DNA of 64,000 nucleotides, taken from assembly GCF_037038585.1 (NCBI RefSeq), contig NC_092526.1, forward strand, positions 36,407,501-36,471,500, in the 5' to 3' direction. The position numbers and the translations under genes were made by a program. Source of the DNA: Patagioenas fasciata (taxonomy: Eukaryota > Chordata > Aves > Columbiformes > Columbidae). Each line of letters begins with the position of its first letter. Within the stretch, counting starts at the first letter, position 1. Under the pieces are notes generated by a model. It saw nothing but the letters and a program-made list of their open reading frames with translations. It did not search any database and had not been told where the DNA came from. This document shows positions 22,183-31,443 of the stretch, piece by piece.

Positions 22183-22921
22183 ATTCTAAGATGATTATAT
22201 AGCACTATTAATGTGATTACAAATACATGCTTAAAGTCTAAGTGTCCTGGGGGAAAACTCGGTATAATTAAGTGCTCAAATCTTACCCAAGAGCGTCCTC
22301 CTGAGGATGGAGAAGACAGGCCCAGCACTTCAACTGGTTCCAGAAGTACTTTTACGCTGTTCCTTTGACTTCTCAGTGATGGTGTCTCCCTCTCAGCCTT
22401 TCTCTGTTGTTAGGGTATTTTATATTATTTTCTACATTTAGGTGGAGCTTGAGTTACTCTAGTCATGCATACCTTTGTTACTGATTGGTGTAAAAAACCC
22501 TTGCTTGAATTTTTAAGGTAAAAACTCAACTGAATATGCTTAAAAGTACACTGGAGGCGTGTATCCTTTGAGATGGAGGCGTGTTTTGGTATTATAATGA
22601 GATTATAATGAGCAAAGTTCATCCATCAGGCAAATTTCTGGCTCAGGGAGATTTCTTCTCTGCTGCCATATATGCTGAAGATGTGGATATAGCTTTATTC
22701 TCAAGTGTATCCTTGATAATTAATTTCAGTAATTTGCCCCCTCAGTACTAATTCCATACCACGGCTGGGCTGTGTCTCTCTGCCCGTGGGGCAGCAGGCA
22801 GCACCTTGATCCCAGCAGTGATGGGACCATAGGACACCCATCTCCCCTGTGCCAGGTGTTGTCACCCTATGTGTGCCCTGTCCCCACATGGGCTGTTCCC
22901 AGCGGTGGGTCCCCAAAAGGA

Positions 22922-22993
22922 GGGCTCGTCCGGGAGTTGAACCCGGGACCTCTCGCACCCTAAGCGAGAATCATACCCCTAGACCAACGAGCC
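22922..22993 (-). tRNA. tRNA-Pro (AGG)
   Basis: A 72-nt tRNA-Pro, anticodon AGG, all stems intact, CCTTTTGG after the 3' end. Its upstream block (22994-23190) is the inverted form of the block at 4966, and a Ser-like copy follows at 23275, so the whole Ser-Pro module is reversed here. Confidence 0.97.
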
Positions 22994-23190
22994 GGGGTGC
23001 AGAGTTGCCTGGGCACCCCCAGCCTGTGGCGGGCACTGGGGTGCTGGGGGGCAGTGCTGCCCAGGGACCCCACTGCCGTGGGCACCACTTTTTGGGGACG
23101 GGCTCTGTCACCAGCCCCTGGGGAGCAGAGCGGGACTTAGGGGGTGTGTGGGGATGCACCGGCCACCCCACAGACTTTCCCGCTTCCCAG
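22994..23190 (-). repeat. Conserved upstream block of Pro-AGG module, inverted copy 3
   Basis: Reverse complement of the block at 4966-5162, from GGGGTGCAGAG next to the tRNA to the CCCGCTTCCCAGGACAATGG end. It continues some way toward the Ser-like copy at 23275. Confidence 0.85.
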
Positions 23191-23274
23191 GACAATGGGG
23201 CACCCAAGGGCTATCAGGGGGTGCCTGGCAGGGGTGGGGGGGGTAGATGTCGCCCCCAGGCGGTTTGGGCTGAG

Positions 23275-23356
23275 GCTGTGATGGACGAGGAGTGAAGGTG
23301 TTGGACTTGAAACCCAACAGGGTTTCCTTGCGCAGGTTCAAATCCTGCTCACAGTG
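23275..23356 (+). pseudogene. Degenerate tRNA-Ser (TGA)-like copy
   Basis: An 82-nt copy of the Ser gene with anticodon TGA. It departs from its relatives at several sites: the A box reads TGGACGAGGAG instead of TGGCCGAGGGG, the pair closing the anticodon loop is A-C, the acceptor ends in a G-U pair, and the variable arm is altered. The B box GGTTCAAATCC and a downstream TTTT survive. It could still be transcribed; a decaying copy is more likely. Confidence 0.65.
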
Positions 23357-23626
23357 AGTAATTTTACCCACTGCCCTGATGCCCATGGTGGAGATCCTGG
23401 GGGCCCTTGTGGGAGCTGGGAGCCAGGGCAGAGCCGGCCCTGCACCTCCTCCCTGGCGAGCGGCTCCTGCACCAGAGAACCTGCTCCCTGGCTGAGTCCC
23501 CAGCAATGCCACGCCATGGCCTTCCAGGTGTTGCGGACCTGGGAGAGGTGAGGAAGCAGCCGTCAAGGGCAGCGGGATGGGGACCTGCAGACCATTTTGC
23601 TAAGATACCAAGCTGTTGCGGATGAG

Positions 23627-24832
23627 TGATTTAGGGTTCTGCTTGCCATAAAACAACACTTAGATCACTCAAAGTGTGATTTAACAGAGTTCAATGGCGA
23701 GGCTCACTCTATTACTTACAGCAGGGAGGAAACATGCCGAGTAGAATCGGGTGAGAGTTGCTTTGGAATGATTTCTATGGAGACAGAAGATGTGAAGGGT
23801 AAAGGGAGGCTCTCCTATTGAGTCACAAGTTCAGAATGGACCCCCTTGTTTTCTAAACCACTTCTCAGAGAGGAGCCTAGATGCGGCTGGATCCGAACTT
23901 AGCCTCAGACTTGATCAACAGTTTAAGTCTAAGAAACAGAGAGGGTGAAGGCATTATATGTGAGGGATTACATGTATTCATGTCCAAAGGGTTATATGTG
24001 GACACCCAATTATTTATGTCGCTTAGCTAAGATTTCAAAGTGTCATTATTCCACGTCTCAGCCTGCTTATCTCCCCTGCAGGGGCCTGATGTCAGGTTGC
24101 TCTGAAGTCTGTATCCCAGGTCTCTTGAAGCAAACTCTTAGACAACACAGTTTGTAGAAATAGATGATTTTAGACAGTACTATAGCAGGGGGGTTGGCTC
24201 AAGCTGGGTGCCTTTGCAGAGGTCCCAGCCAAGTACAGAAATCCCAGGATTTTTATATCTTCTCAGACTACTTACCCACCTCTCACAAAGTGATTCAGTC
24301 CAATAGCAATATTTGAGTCTGGGGTCTTCATTCTTCTCATTGGATCTTTTCCACTGATCTCAGATGGGCCTTTGTTGTGTTTAACTGTAGATATTGTTTA
24401 TAGTTCATAGCCTTGAAGGTGTTGTTTTGTCTGAATGAATCCTATTCTTCCCAGCAAAGTGCAGAACAGGTGCTGTCCTGCAGATCTGCAGTGTAGCAGC
24501 TTTTGTTTACATGAAGTAGATGCAAGTATAGTAAACATGAGCAGAAATTTACAGCTTAAGATTTCAGCAAATTCAGCTTACTGAGTAACATGAAGCAGAC
24601 AGTATATTACAAATCACACAGCCATATAATTCTAAGTGATTCATTCTATTTAGTACACATTTACTTAAGCTAAATGACTGATATGAAACTTAGGTTGGGC
24701 TCATCAGCTGATCTGTGAGTAGTAAAAACCATCGCCACAGAGCCACACTTGTGGAGCAGAGAGCTCAAAAATCTTGCTCAGGCTGTCATATTTATAGAAT
24801 AAAGTGGTTGACTCATAGTCAGATTGCACACA
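23627..24832. mobile_element. LTR-like fossil repeat, copy B
   Basis: About 1.2 kb, a second member of the family at 17471-18420 in the same orientation, with the same outer limits and an AATAAA signal near the right end. It is set inside a Ser-Pro tRNA module: the DNA to its right resumes the conserved block upstream of Pro-AGG. It looks like a solo LTR with no coding interior, and is old and broken. Confidence 0.5.
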
Positions 24833-24867
24833 GTGGGCAGGGCACCCCCTGATAGCCCTTGGGCGCC

Positions 24868-25070
24868 CCATTGTCCTGGGAAGCGGGAAAGTCTGTGGGT
24901 GGCTGGTGCATCCCCACACACCCCCTCAGCCCCGCCCTGCTCCCCAGGGGCTGGTGACAGAGCCCATCCCCAAAAGTGGTGCCCACAGCAATGGGGTCCC
25001 TGGGCAGTGCTGCCCCCCAGCACCCCAGTGCCCACCACAGGCTGGGGGTGTCCGGGCAGCTCTGCACCCC
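24868..25070 (+). repeat. Conserved upstream block of Pro-AGG module, copy 4
   Basis: Same block as 4966-5162, with small gaps, directly right of the inserted LTR-like repeat and directly left of the Pro copy at 25071. Confidence 0.85.
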
Positions 25071-25142
25071 GGCTCGTTGGTCTAGGGGTATGATTCTTGC
25101 TTAGGGTGTGAGAGGTCCCGGGTTCAGCTCCCAGATGAGCCC
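25071..25142 (+). tRNA. tRNA-Pro (AGG), weakened copy
   Basis: A 72-nt Pro-AGG copy with several changes: two G-U pairs in the anticodon stem (CTTGC/GTGAG), a C-A mismatch in the T stem, a T-loop change (GTTCAGCTC) and a G-U in the acceptor. The CTCCTTTT terminator is kept. It may be poorly active or on the way to a pseudogene. Confidence 0.65.
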
Positions 25143-25449
25143 TCCTTTTGGGGATCTGCTGTCAGCCACAGCCCCCGTGGAGACAGGGCATGCATGGGGT
25201 GACACTACCCAGCACAGGGGGGGCGAACGGTCTCAAGAGCTCAGCAGCTCCTGCCAACTTCAACTTTTGCTCTGAGCCCCCTGGAGAAGGAGGAGCAGGT
25301 GACCCCACACCCGTCAACACCTGGGCAGGGGAGGGAAAGGGCTGTGGGCATTTGTGCACAGGCTGCAGGTGCCACAAAGTATCCACAGGCCAACTGTGCC
25401 CACAGGCAACCACAGGAGTTTTTTGGGGCTCTTGGGAGTCAAAAGGCTA

Positions 25450-25521
25450 TGGAGATGCTGGGGATTGAACCCAGGGCCTCTTACATGCAAAGCAAGCGCT
25501 CTCCCACTGAGCTACATCCCC
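25450..25521 (-). tRNA. tRNA-Ala (TGC)
   Basis: A 72-nt tRNA-Ala, anticodon TGC, with a T-loop variant GTTCAATCC. CCTTTTGAC follows the 3' end. It converges with Pro at 25071; the pair and the 300 bp between them are the reverse complement of 6324-6765. Confidence 0.96.
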
Positions 25522-25813
25522 TCTGCAAGAGCTGCAGTGGGGGCCTGGGAATGTCCCCTCACTCCACACCACTGTCCCACTGCCCACAGTGTCCCACTGC
25601 CCACAGCTCACCCTTCTCTGTCCCCAGGGCTCCAAAAAATAGACCATCAGGGGCTGCACTGCATCATCCCCATTGCTGCTTCCAAGGGACTTCACCCTGG
25701 TTGTGGGGACATCCTCATCCCAAGCACTTTGACACCTCCCCGGCAGGGGCCACCAGTGCCGTCCCTTTAATCCGGCCCTGGGCTGGGGCCATGCATGCAG
25801 GTCCCCAAAAGTG

Positions 25814-25885
25814 GGGCTCGTCCGGGAGTTGAACCCGGGACCTCTCGCACCCGAAGCGAGAATCATACCCCTAGACCAACGAGCC
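25814..25885 (-). tRNA. tRNA-Pro (CGG)
   Basis: A 72-nt tRNA-Pro with anticodon CGG, identical in body to the copy at 8099. ACTTTTGG follows the 3' end. Neighbour of Ala-CGC at 26144 (opposite strand, divergent). Confidence 0.97.
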
Positions 25886-26143
25886 AGAGTGCTACACCAA
25901 CTCAGGAATCCCCTGTTTGAGCTCCAGGACCCAGGGAAGTGGTTGTGGTGGGTGGAACCTGGGGAAGTTGATTTTTGGCCTCGATAGATGTTCACAGCTG
26001 GGAGGTGTCACTTGCTGTGCCCTGGCTGCAGGGCTGGCACCCGGACATGGCCACGGGCTGTGACTGCCCTGGCTCCAAAAGCCATGGGGCCAAGAGGACC
26101 AGGATGGGCAGCTGGACCCCAGGCACATGCAGTCCCCAGGTAG

Positions 26144-26215
26144 GGGGATGTAGCTCAGTGGGAGAGCGCTTGCTTCGCATGTAAGAGGCCCTGGGTTCAA
26201 CCCCCAGCATCTCCA
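26144..26215 (+). tRNA. tRNA-Ala (CGC)
   Basis: A 72-nt tRNA-Ala with anticodon loop TTCGCAT (CGC). CTTTTTGCC follows. Second Ala-CGC of the window, again next to a Pro-CGG. Confidence 0.97.
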
Positions 26216-26513
26216 TAACTTTTTGCCTTCTCAAACCCACCTCCTGCACAGCACAGCAGTGGCAAATTCCACTTCTGCCTCTGGAGGGTATGCGCAAAGG
26301 ATATTGCCAGTGCCCACACCTCGGCCCCTGGGTAGAGCTGCAGAGTGGTGATGTGGTGGCAGCAGGACCCCTCACTGCTGTCCCCCACTCCCCGGCGGCC
26401 CCTTTCCCAGCCAGGAGGAGTGCACAAGCCCCGGCCATGGCTGAGTTTTGTGTCTCTGCCCACGGGGCAGTGAGCAGGATCCGCTCCTGGCAGCAATGGG
26501 ACTGTCCCAGCAG

Positions 26514-26650
26514 AGGGGATGTGGCTGAGGTGTTAAGGCCACCTGTCCCCACTGTGACAGGAAGTGTCACCCTGTCCATGTCCCATCCCCACAAGCACTG
26601 TGCCCAGCAGCGGATGCCCAAAAGGAGGTCTCACCGGTCCCCAGCACAGG
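26514..26650. pseudogene. Relics of an Ala-Pro tRNA pair
   Basis: AGAGGGGATGTGGCTGAGG at 26514 looks like the 5' end and A-box area of an Ala (or other) tRNA with nothing tRNA-like after it. About 100 bp on, GCCCAAAAGGAGGTCTCACCGG matches the 3' flank and acceptor region of a minus-strand Pro gene, cut short. The DNA between resembles the spacer of the intact pairs at 6395-6694 and 22850-22922. Confidence 0.55.
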
Positions 26651-26753
26651 GCAAAGCAGAGCTGCCCAGAGCACTGCCCTGTCTCTCCACACTGCTCCTG
26701 TGCGATGGGGCTGCCATGGACCCCAACCCCATCCAGCCGTGGGTAAAATCTTT

Positions 26754-26835
26754 CGCTGTGAGCAGGATTCGAACCTGCGCAGGGAAACCCTATTGGATTT
26801 CAAGTCCAACGCCTTCACCCCTCGGCCATCACAGC
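26754..26835 (-). tRNA. tRNA-Ser (TGA)
   Basis: An 82-nt type II tRNA. It differs from the Ser-CGA copies mainly at the anticodon loop (CTTGAAA, anticodon TGA). Stems are intact and GATTTTACC follows the 3' end. It is the only sound TGA isoacceptor here. Confidence 0.96.
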
Positions 26836-27113
26836 CCCTGTTGTTGTGGTTTGGGGGCGGACACCCCAGCTTTACCCTTGGGTTTGCTGTGGGGAGAAAA
26901 TGCCCCCCGTCCTGGTGTGGGTCCGTCTGCACAGTCTCAGTATCCCCAGTACCCACACGTACTGGGGTTGGGCAAAGAAAACATCTGGGGGTATTTACCA
27001 ATGGCTGGGAAAAAGTCCAGGTGCAGCAGAGAGCCTCGGCAGAGGGCAGGCACCAAAGGGACAGGTTCTCCAGCAACATCCAGGGAGACAACAGTTTCTG
27101 GTGTAAAAAGACA

Positions 27114-27185
27114 TGGAGATGCTGGGGGTTGAACCCAGGGCCTCTTACATGCAAAGCAAGCGCTCTCCCGCTGAGCTACATCCCC
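27114..27185 (-). tRNA. tRNA-Ala (TGC)
   Basis: A 72-nt tRNA-Ala with anticodon TGC; same sequence as the copy at 6324. CTTTTTAC follows the 3' end. The 100 bp upstream (27186-27290) are the reverse complement of the DNA upstream of the 6324 gene. Confidence 0.97.
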
Positions 27186-27450
27186 TCTGCATGGGCAGTG
27201 TTGGGGACCCTGAGCAAGTGGCCTCACCCTGCATCTCTGTCCCACTGCTCACCACTCACCTTGCTCTGCTCCCATGGTCCTGGTCCCAAAAACAAGCCTT
27301 GGGGCACACGCGGACAGCTCTTGAGAGTCCAGTCTGCACACGGGGATGAACATGGCCAGGACATGGCACTGATCCCCCTGTGCTGGGCACCGCGGTCTCA
27401 TCATGCCCTGGTAGCACCTGCCAAACACAGAAGTTGTGTTCCTAAAAGGA

Positions 27451-27522
27451 GGGCTCGTCCGGGAGTTGAACCCGGGACCTCTCGCACCCTAAGCGAGAAT
27501 CATACCCCTAGACCAACGAGCC
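27451..27522 (-). tRNA. tRNA-Pro (AGG)
   Basis: A 72-nt tRNA-Pro, anticodon AGG, stems intact, CCTTTTAGG after the 3' end. Its upstream flank does not carry the 200-bp conserved block, so it belongs to the Ala-linked type of Pro copy. Confidence 0.97.
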
Positions 27523-27771
27523 AGAGCGCTGAACCCCTTGCAGCCCCAGCTGGTGTGCCGCACAATTCTGGGGGCTTGGTGAGGGTGTTTGATGTTGCCT
27601 TTTGCCCCTGGTACAGCCTGAAGCTGGCAAAACCATCTTACTGTTGCCTGGGATGTGGGGCTGGCATTTGGAGGTGGCCACAGCACATACCTGCCCTGGC
27701 CCCAGTGGCTGTGGGGCAGTTGGACCACAGGGGTGAGTGGGGACCCCTGGGCACAGCCCTGACCACACAGA

Positions 27772-27843
27772 GGGGATGTAGCTCAGCAGGAGAGCGCTTG
27801 CTTTGCATGTAAGAGGCCCTGGGTTCAACCCCCAGCATCTCCA
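27772..27843 (+). tRNA. tRNA-Ala (TGC)
   Basis: A 72-nt tRNA-Ala, anticodon TGC, with a D-loop change (CAGCAGGAGAG). CTTTTTGCC follows. Fifth Ala-TGC gene of the window. Confidence 0.96.
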
Positions 27844-28238
27844 TGTCTTTTTGCCTCCCCAGAGCCCCCAGGCCCTCCCAAAAACCTTGTGCCCAGGGCT
27901 GGGGCTCAGCAATGGTGTATGGTGGGCACAGTGGGCACCTGCACTGCGGGCAAGGATCCTGGCAAGAGCGAAGCTGCCCCACGTGCTGTGCCCAGTCCAA
28001 AGCTGGGGTGACAGTCTGGGGTTCCCATCTTTTCTGGGTGGACCCCGGATTTTACCTGACCCCAAGCAAGCAGTACTACCCCACGTTACCTCACTGTGCC
28101 AGAGAGCAGGTTACCTGGTGTAGTATCTGCTCGGCAGGGAGAAGGTGACGTGCAGGGCTGGAGTTGCCGTAGGCCCAGCCCCTTCCCACCACCCCCAAGC
28201 CTGCTCCCATAGCAGCAGGTAAAATCTCTAAAATCTCT

Positions 28239-28320
28239 CGCTGTGAGCAGGATTCGAACCTGCGCAGGGAAACCCTATTGGATTTCGAGTCCAACGCCTT
28301 CACCCCTCGGCCATCACAGC
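28239..28320 (-). tRNA. tRNA-Ser (CGA)
   Basis: An 82-nt tRNA-Ser, anticodon CGA, identical to the gene at 4808. The terminator region is a local duplication (two AAAATCTCT-like units on the plus strand), keeping TTTT on the minus strand. Head to head with Pro-AGG at 28596. Confidence 0.97.
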
Positions 28321-28394
28321 CCCATCCCACAAGAGTTGGGGCAGATACCTGCCCCCCCACCCCAGGCACCCCCTAATATCCTTTGGGTGCCCTG

Positions 28395-28595
28395 TTATTC
28401 TGAGAAACGGGAAAGTCTGTGGGTGGCCGGTGCATCCCCACACACCCCCTCAGCCCCGCTCTGCTCCCCAGGGGCTGGTGACAGAGCCCGTCCCCAAAAA
28501 GTGGTGCCCACAACAGTGGGGTCCCTGGGCAGCGCTGCCCCCCAGCACCCCAGTGCCCACCACAGGCTGGGGGTGCCCGAGCAGCTCTGCACCCC
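28395..28595 (+). repeat. Conserved upstream block of Pro-AGG module, copy 5
   Basis: Same block as 4966-5162, here between Ser-CGA and Pro-AGG as in copy 1. Together 28239-28667 repeats 4808-5234 in the same orientation. Confidence 0.85.
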
Positions 28596-28667
28596 GGCTC
28601 GTTGGTCTAGGGGTATGATTCTCGCTTAGGGTGCGAGAGGTCCCGGGTTCAACTCCCGGACGAGCCC
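28596..28667 (+). tRNA. tRNA-Pro (AGG)
   Basis: A 72-nt tRNA-Pro identical to the copy at 5163, with the CTCCTTTT terminator. Confidence 0.97.
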
Positions 28668-28960
28668 TCCTTTTGGGGACCCACACACCCGCTCCTGTCC
28701 TTCCACCACAGAGCTCACCTGGGACCCAACCGTCAACTTTTATCTCCCAAGGACACCCCGTGGTTGCTGCGGCTTTGAGCTTAGCCGGATACACAGGCCT
28801 GTCCCCCATTCCAGGGGTCCCAACCTTATTTCCAGGCCCCTTGGTCCTGCATGGTGATCCTGGTGTCAGGATGGCAGTGGGATGGGGACAAGGGCTGGGC
28901 AGATGCCATGGCTATGGCACACTCTGTGGCTGTGGGGTACCCCACGGCAATGGGCCGGTG

Positions 28961-29034
28961 GGCGCCATGGCTCAGCTGGTTAAAGCGCCTGTCTAGTAAA
29001 CAGGAGATCCTGGGTTCGACTCCCAGTGGTGCCT
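28961..29034 (+). tRNA. tRNA-Thr (AGT)
   Basis: A 74-nt tRNA-Thr, anticodon AGT, identical to 20810-20883. GGGGGCTGTTTTTCC follows the 3' end; this flank is also shared, inverted, with the other copy. Confidence 0.97.
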
Positions 29035-29642
29035 GGGCCTGGGGGCTGTTTTTCCCCCCTGCCCCAAGCTGGGGGCACTGCTGGGGGTCTCTGCCTAGAG
29101 TAGGGGTCCCCGGTGGTCCCCACACCCCTCTGCCCCACTGGGACTTATCTCCAGTGCCTGCATCCTCCCATGCTCTTGCCCTTTGAGGAAGATCCAGCTG
29201 CAAGTTCTTGGTTACCTCGTTTGGTGGGGAATGCATCCCCATGTCATGTCCTGGCAGGGCTGGCCACGGCTCCACACTTCCCTATCCCACTTTGTCCCCT
29301 CCCACCGCCAAAACTGGCCCAGCCCAGTCTGGGTGCACGTTTTTACTGAAAGCTCATTTCCGGGTGAGACAGGGCCAGCGCTGGAGACACTGGGGAATGT
29401 CTGGAAGTCGGGGTGGTGGCAGAAAGGGGTTGGAAGCATCTCTGGGAAGTGGAGTTCGTGTTGGGGGGGTTGGCAGCGGAGCTTGTATAATGAGGTAACC
29501 CATAGGGATGAGGGAAAGATGGTCCCTGAGGGTACCAGGGCTAAGGTATCTTCCGATAGACGTGGGGTCCTGGGAGAGGGGACCCCAGGCACAGGCTCTG
29601 CTGTGGAGTTGGGTCACAGGATCAGGTGCCCTGCAGTGCTCG
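29035..29642. other. Spacer between tRNA-Thr and VMO1, no gene recognised
   Basis: The first 60 bp are the duplicated Thr flank. The rest would hold the 3' UTR of VMO1 on the minus strand; no canonical AATAAA was found close to the stop codon. Confidence 0.5.
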
Positions 29643-30447
29643 TTATGGGCAGCAGAAGAGACGCAGGTCATTCAGGGCCGTGTCGTCCCTCTTCAGCCCC
29701 CATGCAGGATCTTGCCGCGTCTGGATGCCACACACTGCCCTGGGGCACTGGGGGCTCCAGCCACCCCACTGGCCCCAAGCAGAACCCGGCCCCTCCAGGA
29801 CTTGCCCGTCGGAGCAAACGAAGCGGGCACTGGTGGCAGCCACCTCATCGCCCAGGAGCTCATCATGGGGCGGTTGGACCCGCAGCGCAAAGCCCACCAG
29901 GTGCCCTCGGTGGGGGCACCACTGGGCTTCCGACCACCGGCCCCATCTAGATGGGGAAGAGAAGACGGTCGGTGCTGAGGCCAGGAGGTGCGGGAGGAGA
30001 AGGCAGTGGAGGAGGAGGAGGCTGCTCTCCAGCTTTGGGGAGGGGCCGCTGGGGGCTCACCTGCCACTCTGCGACTCAGCTGTGTAGCCGCCACTGGGGT
30101 CCCCATTGCGGGAGCAGTGCAGCCGAATCCCGTTGAGTGCCGTGTCGTCCTTCATCAGCCCCTGGGGTGCCTCTACCTGTGACAGAACAGGGGTGGGGGG
30201 TTAGTTCCTCCTGGGAGCAGGGTCTCCTGCCCGGCTGTGAGCACCAGCGCGGAGGCTGCACCTTAAAGCTGACGCCGCTGGCGTAGAAGCCCTTGGGGCA
30301 CATCTCTGGCCAGGCCCAGTCTCCCCAGGGTCCCCCATTGGACACAGTGATGACCAAGGCATCCCTCCCACCCAGGTCCCACTGCGGCCCCTTTCCTGCA
30401 GCGCCTGCAAGCCCCACAAGCAGGAGCAGCGCCTGTCCCCCCGGCAT
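29643..30447 (-). CDS. VMO1: Vitelline membrane outer layer protein 1
   Basis: VMO1 is a secreted protein of the egg outer vitelline membrane, with a beta-prism fold of three similar sheets. Three exons are read on the minus strand: 30262-30447, 30061-30176 and 29643-29946, with AG/GT borders and matching phases, giving 201 aa. Residues 1-18 or so form a signal peptide (ALLLLVGLAGAAG). The family signatures follow: VITVSNGGPWGDWAWPEMCP, DDTALNGIRLHC, then GRWSEAQWC and the C-terminal WGLKRDDTALNDLRLFCC. Repeats of the DDTALN and WG-W-P-C motifs mark the three sheets. A TATA-like element lies 31-38 bp upstream of the ATG. The gene sits between tRNA-Thr and tRNA-Ser. The name rests on remembered family sequence, and the match is strong. 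Confidence 0.92.
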
Positions 30448-30477
30448 GGCTGCCCTGCCCGCACCTGGCCCAAGGGG

Positions 30478-30485
30478 CTCTTATA
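30478..30485 (-). promoter_or_regulatory. TATA box of VMO1
   Basis: TATAAGAG on the minus strand, 31-38 bp before the start codon. The implied start site leaves only a very short 5' UTR, so translation would begin close to the cap. Confidence 0.6.
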
Positions 30486-31345
30486 CCTACCAGGGCTGGC
30501 AGGAGGAACCTGGCAGCATCTCAGTGACTTTCCCGGGGGTGCCCAGGCCTGTTAGACAACCAGGATTAGCTGCAGGAGAGCGATAATCCCCCTGCTGGGT
30601 GGGGTGCAGGTAGCTGATCCACCAGCTCTTTGTTTGGGTCCCTCTCTGGGCAGCTCACCCAGAGCCACTGGGCATCCCGGTGCCAACCTGGGCACAGGAC
30701 AGCGTGAGACTGGGGTACCTTCCTGACCCTCTTGGGGCTCCAACCATTGGGATTTGCACTCTGCCTTTTAGTCTTTTTATCTTTTTTTTTGAGTTAAAAT
30801 GAACAGGCACATTCACCAATACCTCAGAGGGAAACCCCCTCCCATCACTCCCCAGGGTATCCATTTCATAGCAGCTTCACACTTCACTTGTCCCAGTTTG
30901 TTTTCCGGCTGCACCCTTCTCTTTCAGAGGGTTATCATCCTACTGCCTAACAGCCACTTTCTGGCATAATAGCTCTTTTAAAGGATTTCTGAGTGGTTTT
31001 CTTTTTCATGAGTCTCAGATAAGAAACTTCCAACCACCTCCACGTCAGGACCTGGCTGCCCTTTTAGACACCTCTTTAATTTCTTCTGCAGGGGCCACTC
31101 AGTTGTCTCCCTTTCCAAAATCAAATACTACTGCACAGGGACTGATGACCTTGTCCCTTTGGGAAGATGCCGTTGCCATGGTGGACCAGGGACTTGCTAC
31201 TAGCTCACTCCCAGGGCTCAGACAGCGCTAGGGAGTCGTCGAGCCCAGGGTCCCCGTGTGCCAGGAAGGAGCCTGAGCCAACCCCAGCGGAGGACACGTC
31301 AGCCCGGGCTCTCTCCGTTCTTCCCGTGCTGCAGCAAAACAGCTC
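30486..31345. other. Intergenic stretch, no gene recognised
   Basis: Upstream region of VMO1 and spacer to the Ser-GCT gene. No coding segment, tRNA or clear repeat was seen. Confidence 0.5.
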
Positions 31346-31427
31346 CGACGAGGGTGGGATTCGAACCCACGCGTGCAGAGCACAATGGATTAGCAGTCCA
31401 TCGCCTTCACCACTCGGCCACCTCGTC
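31346..31427 (-). tRNA. tRNA-Ser (GCT)
   Basis: An 82-nt type II tRNA, anticodon GCT, with a fully paired variable arm (GTGC/GCAC). CTGTTTTGC follows the 3' end. Identical to 31941-32022 but in the opposite direction. Confidence 0.97.
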
Positions 31428-31443
31428 CTGCCCCGCGCCGCCC

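Larger units (their letters stand above)
21346..22921. other. Spacer with AT-rich unclassified repeat-like DNA
   Basis: The first 350 bp resemble flanks of the Ala genes elsewhere in the array. From about 21770 to 22740 base composition turns AT-rich, with a partial internal duplication near 21824-21984 and an AT dinucleotide run at 22159-22182. This looks like inserted repeat DNA, but I cannot name the family. Confidence 0.5.

Noticed and set aside
26700-27812. Plus-strand open reading of 370 codons across tRNA genes
   Set aside because: It reads through Ser, Ala and Pro tRNA genes, and similar peptides recur wherever those tRNAs are copied. It is tRNA DNA, not protein.
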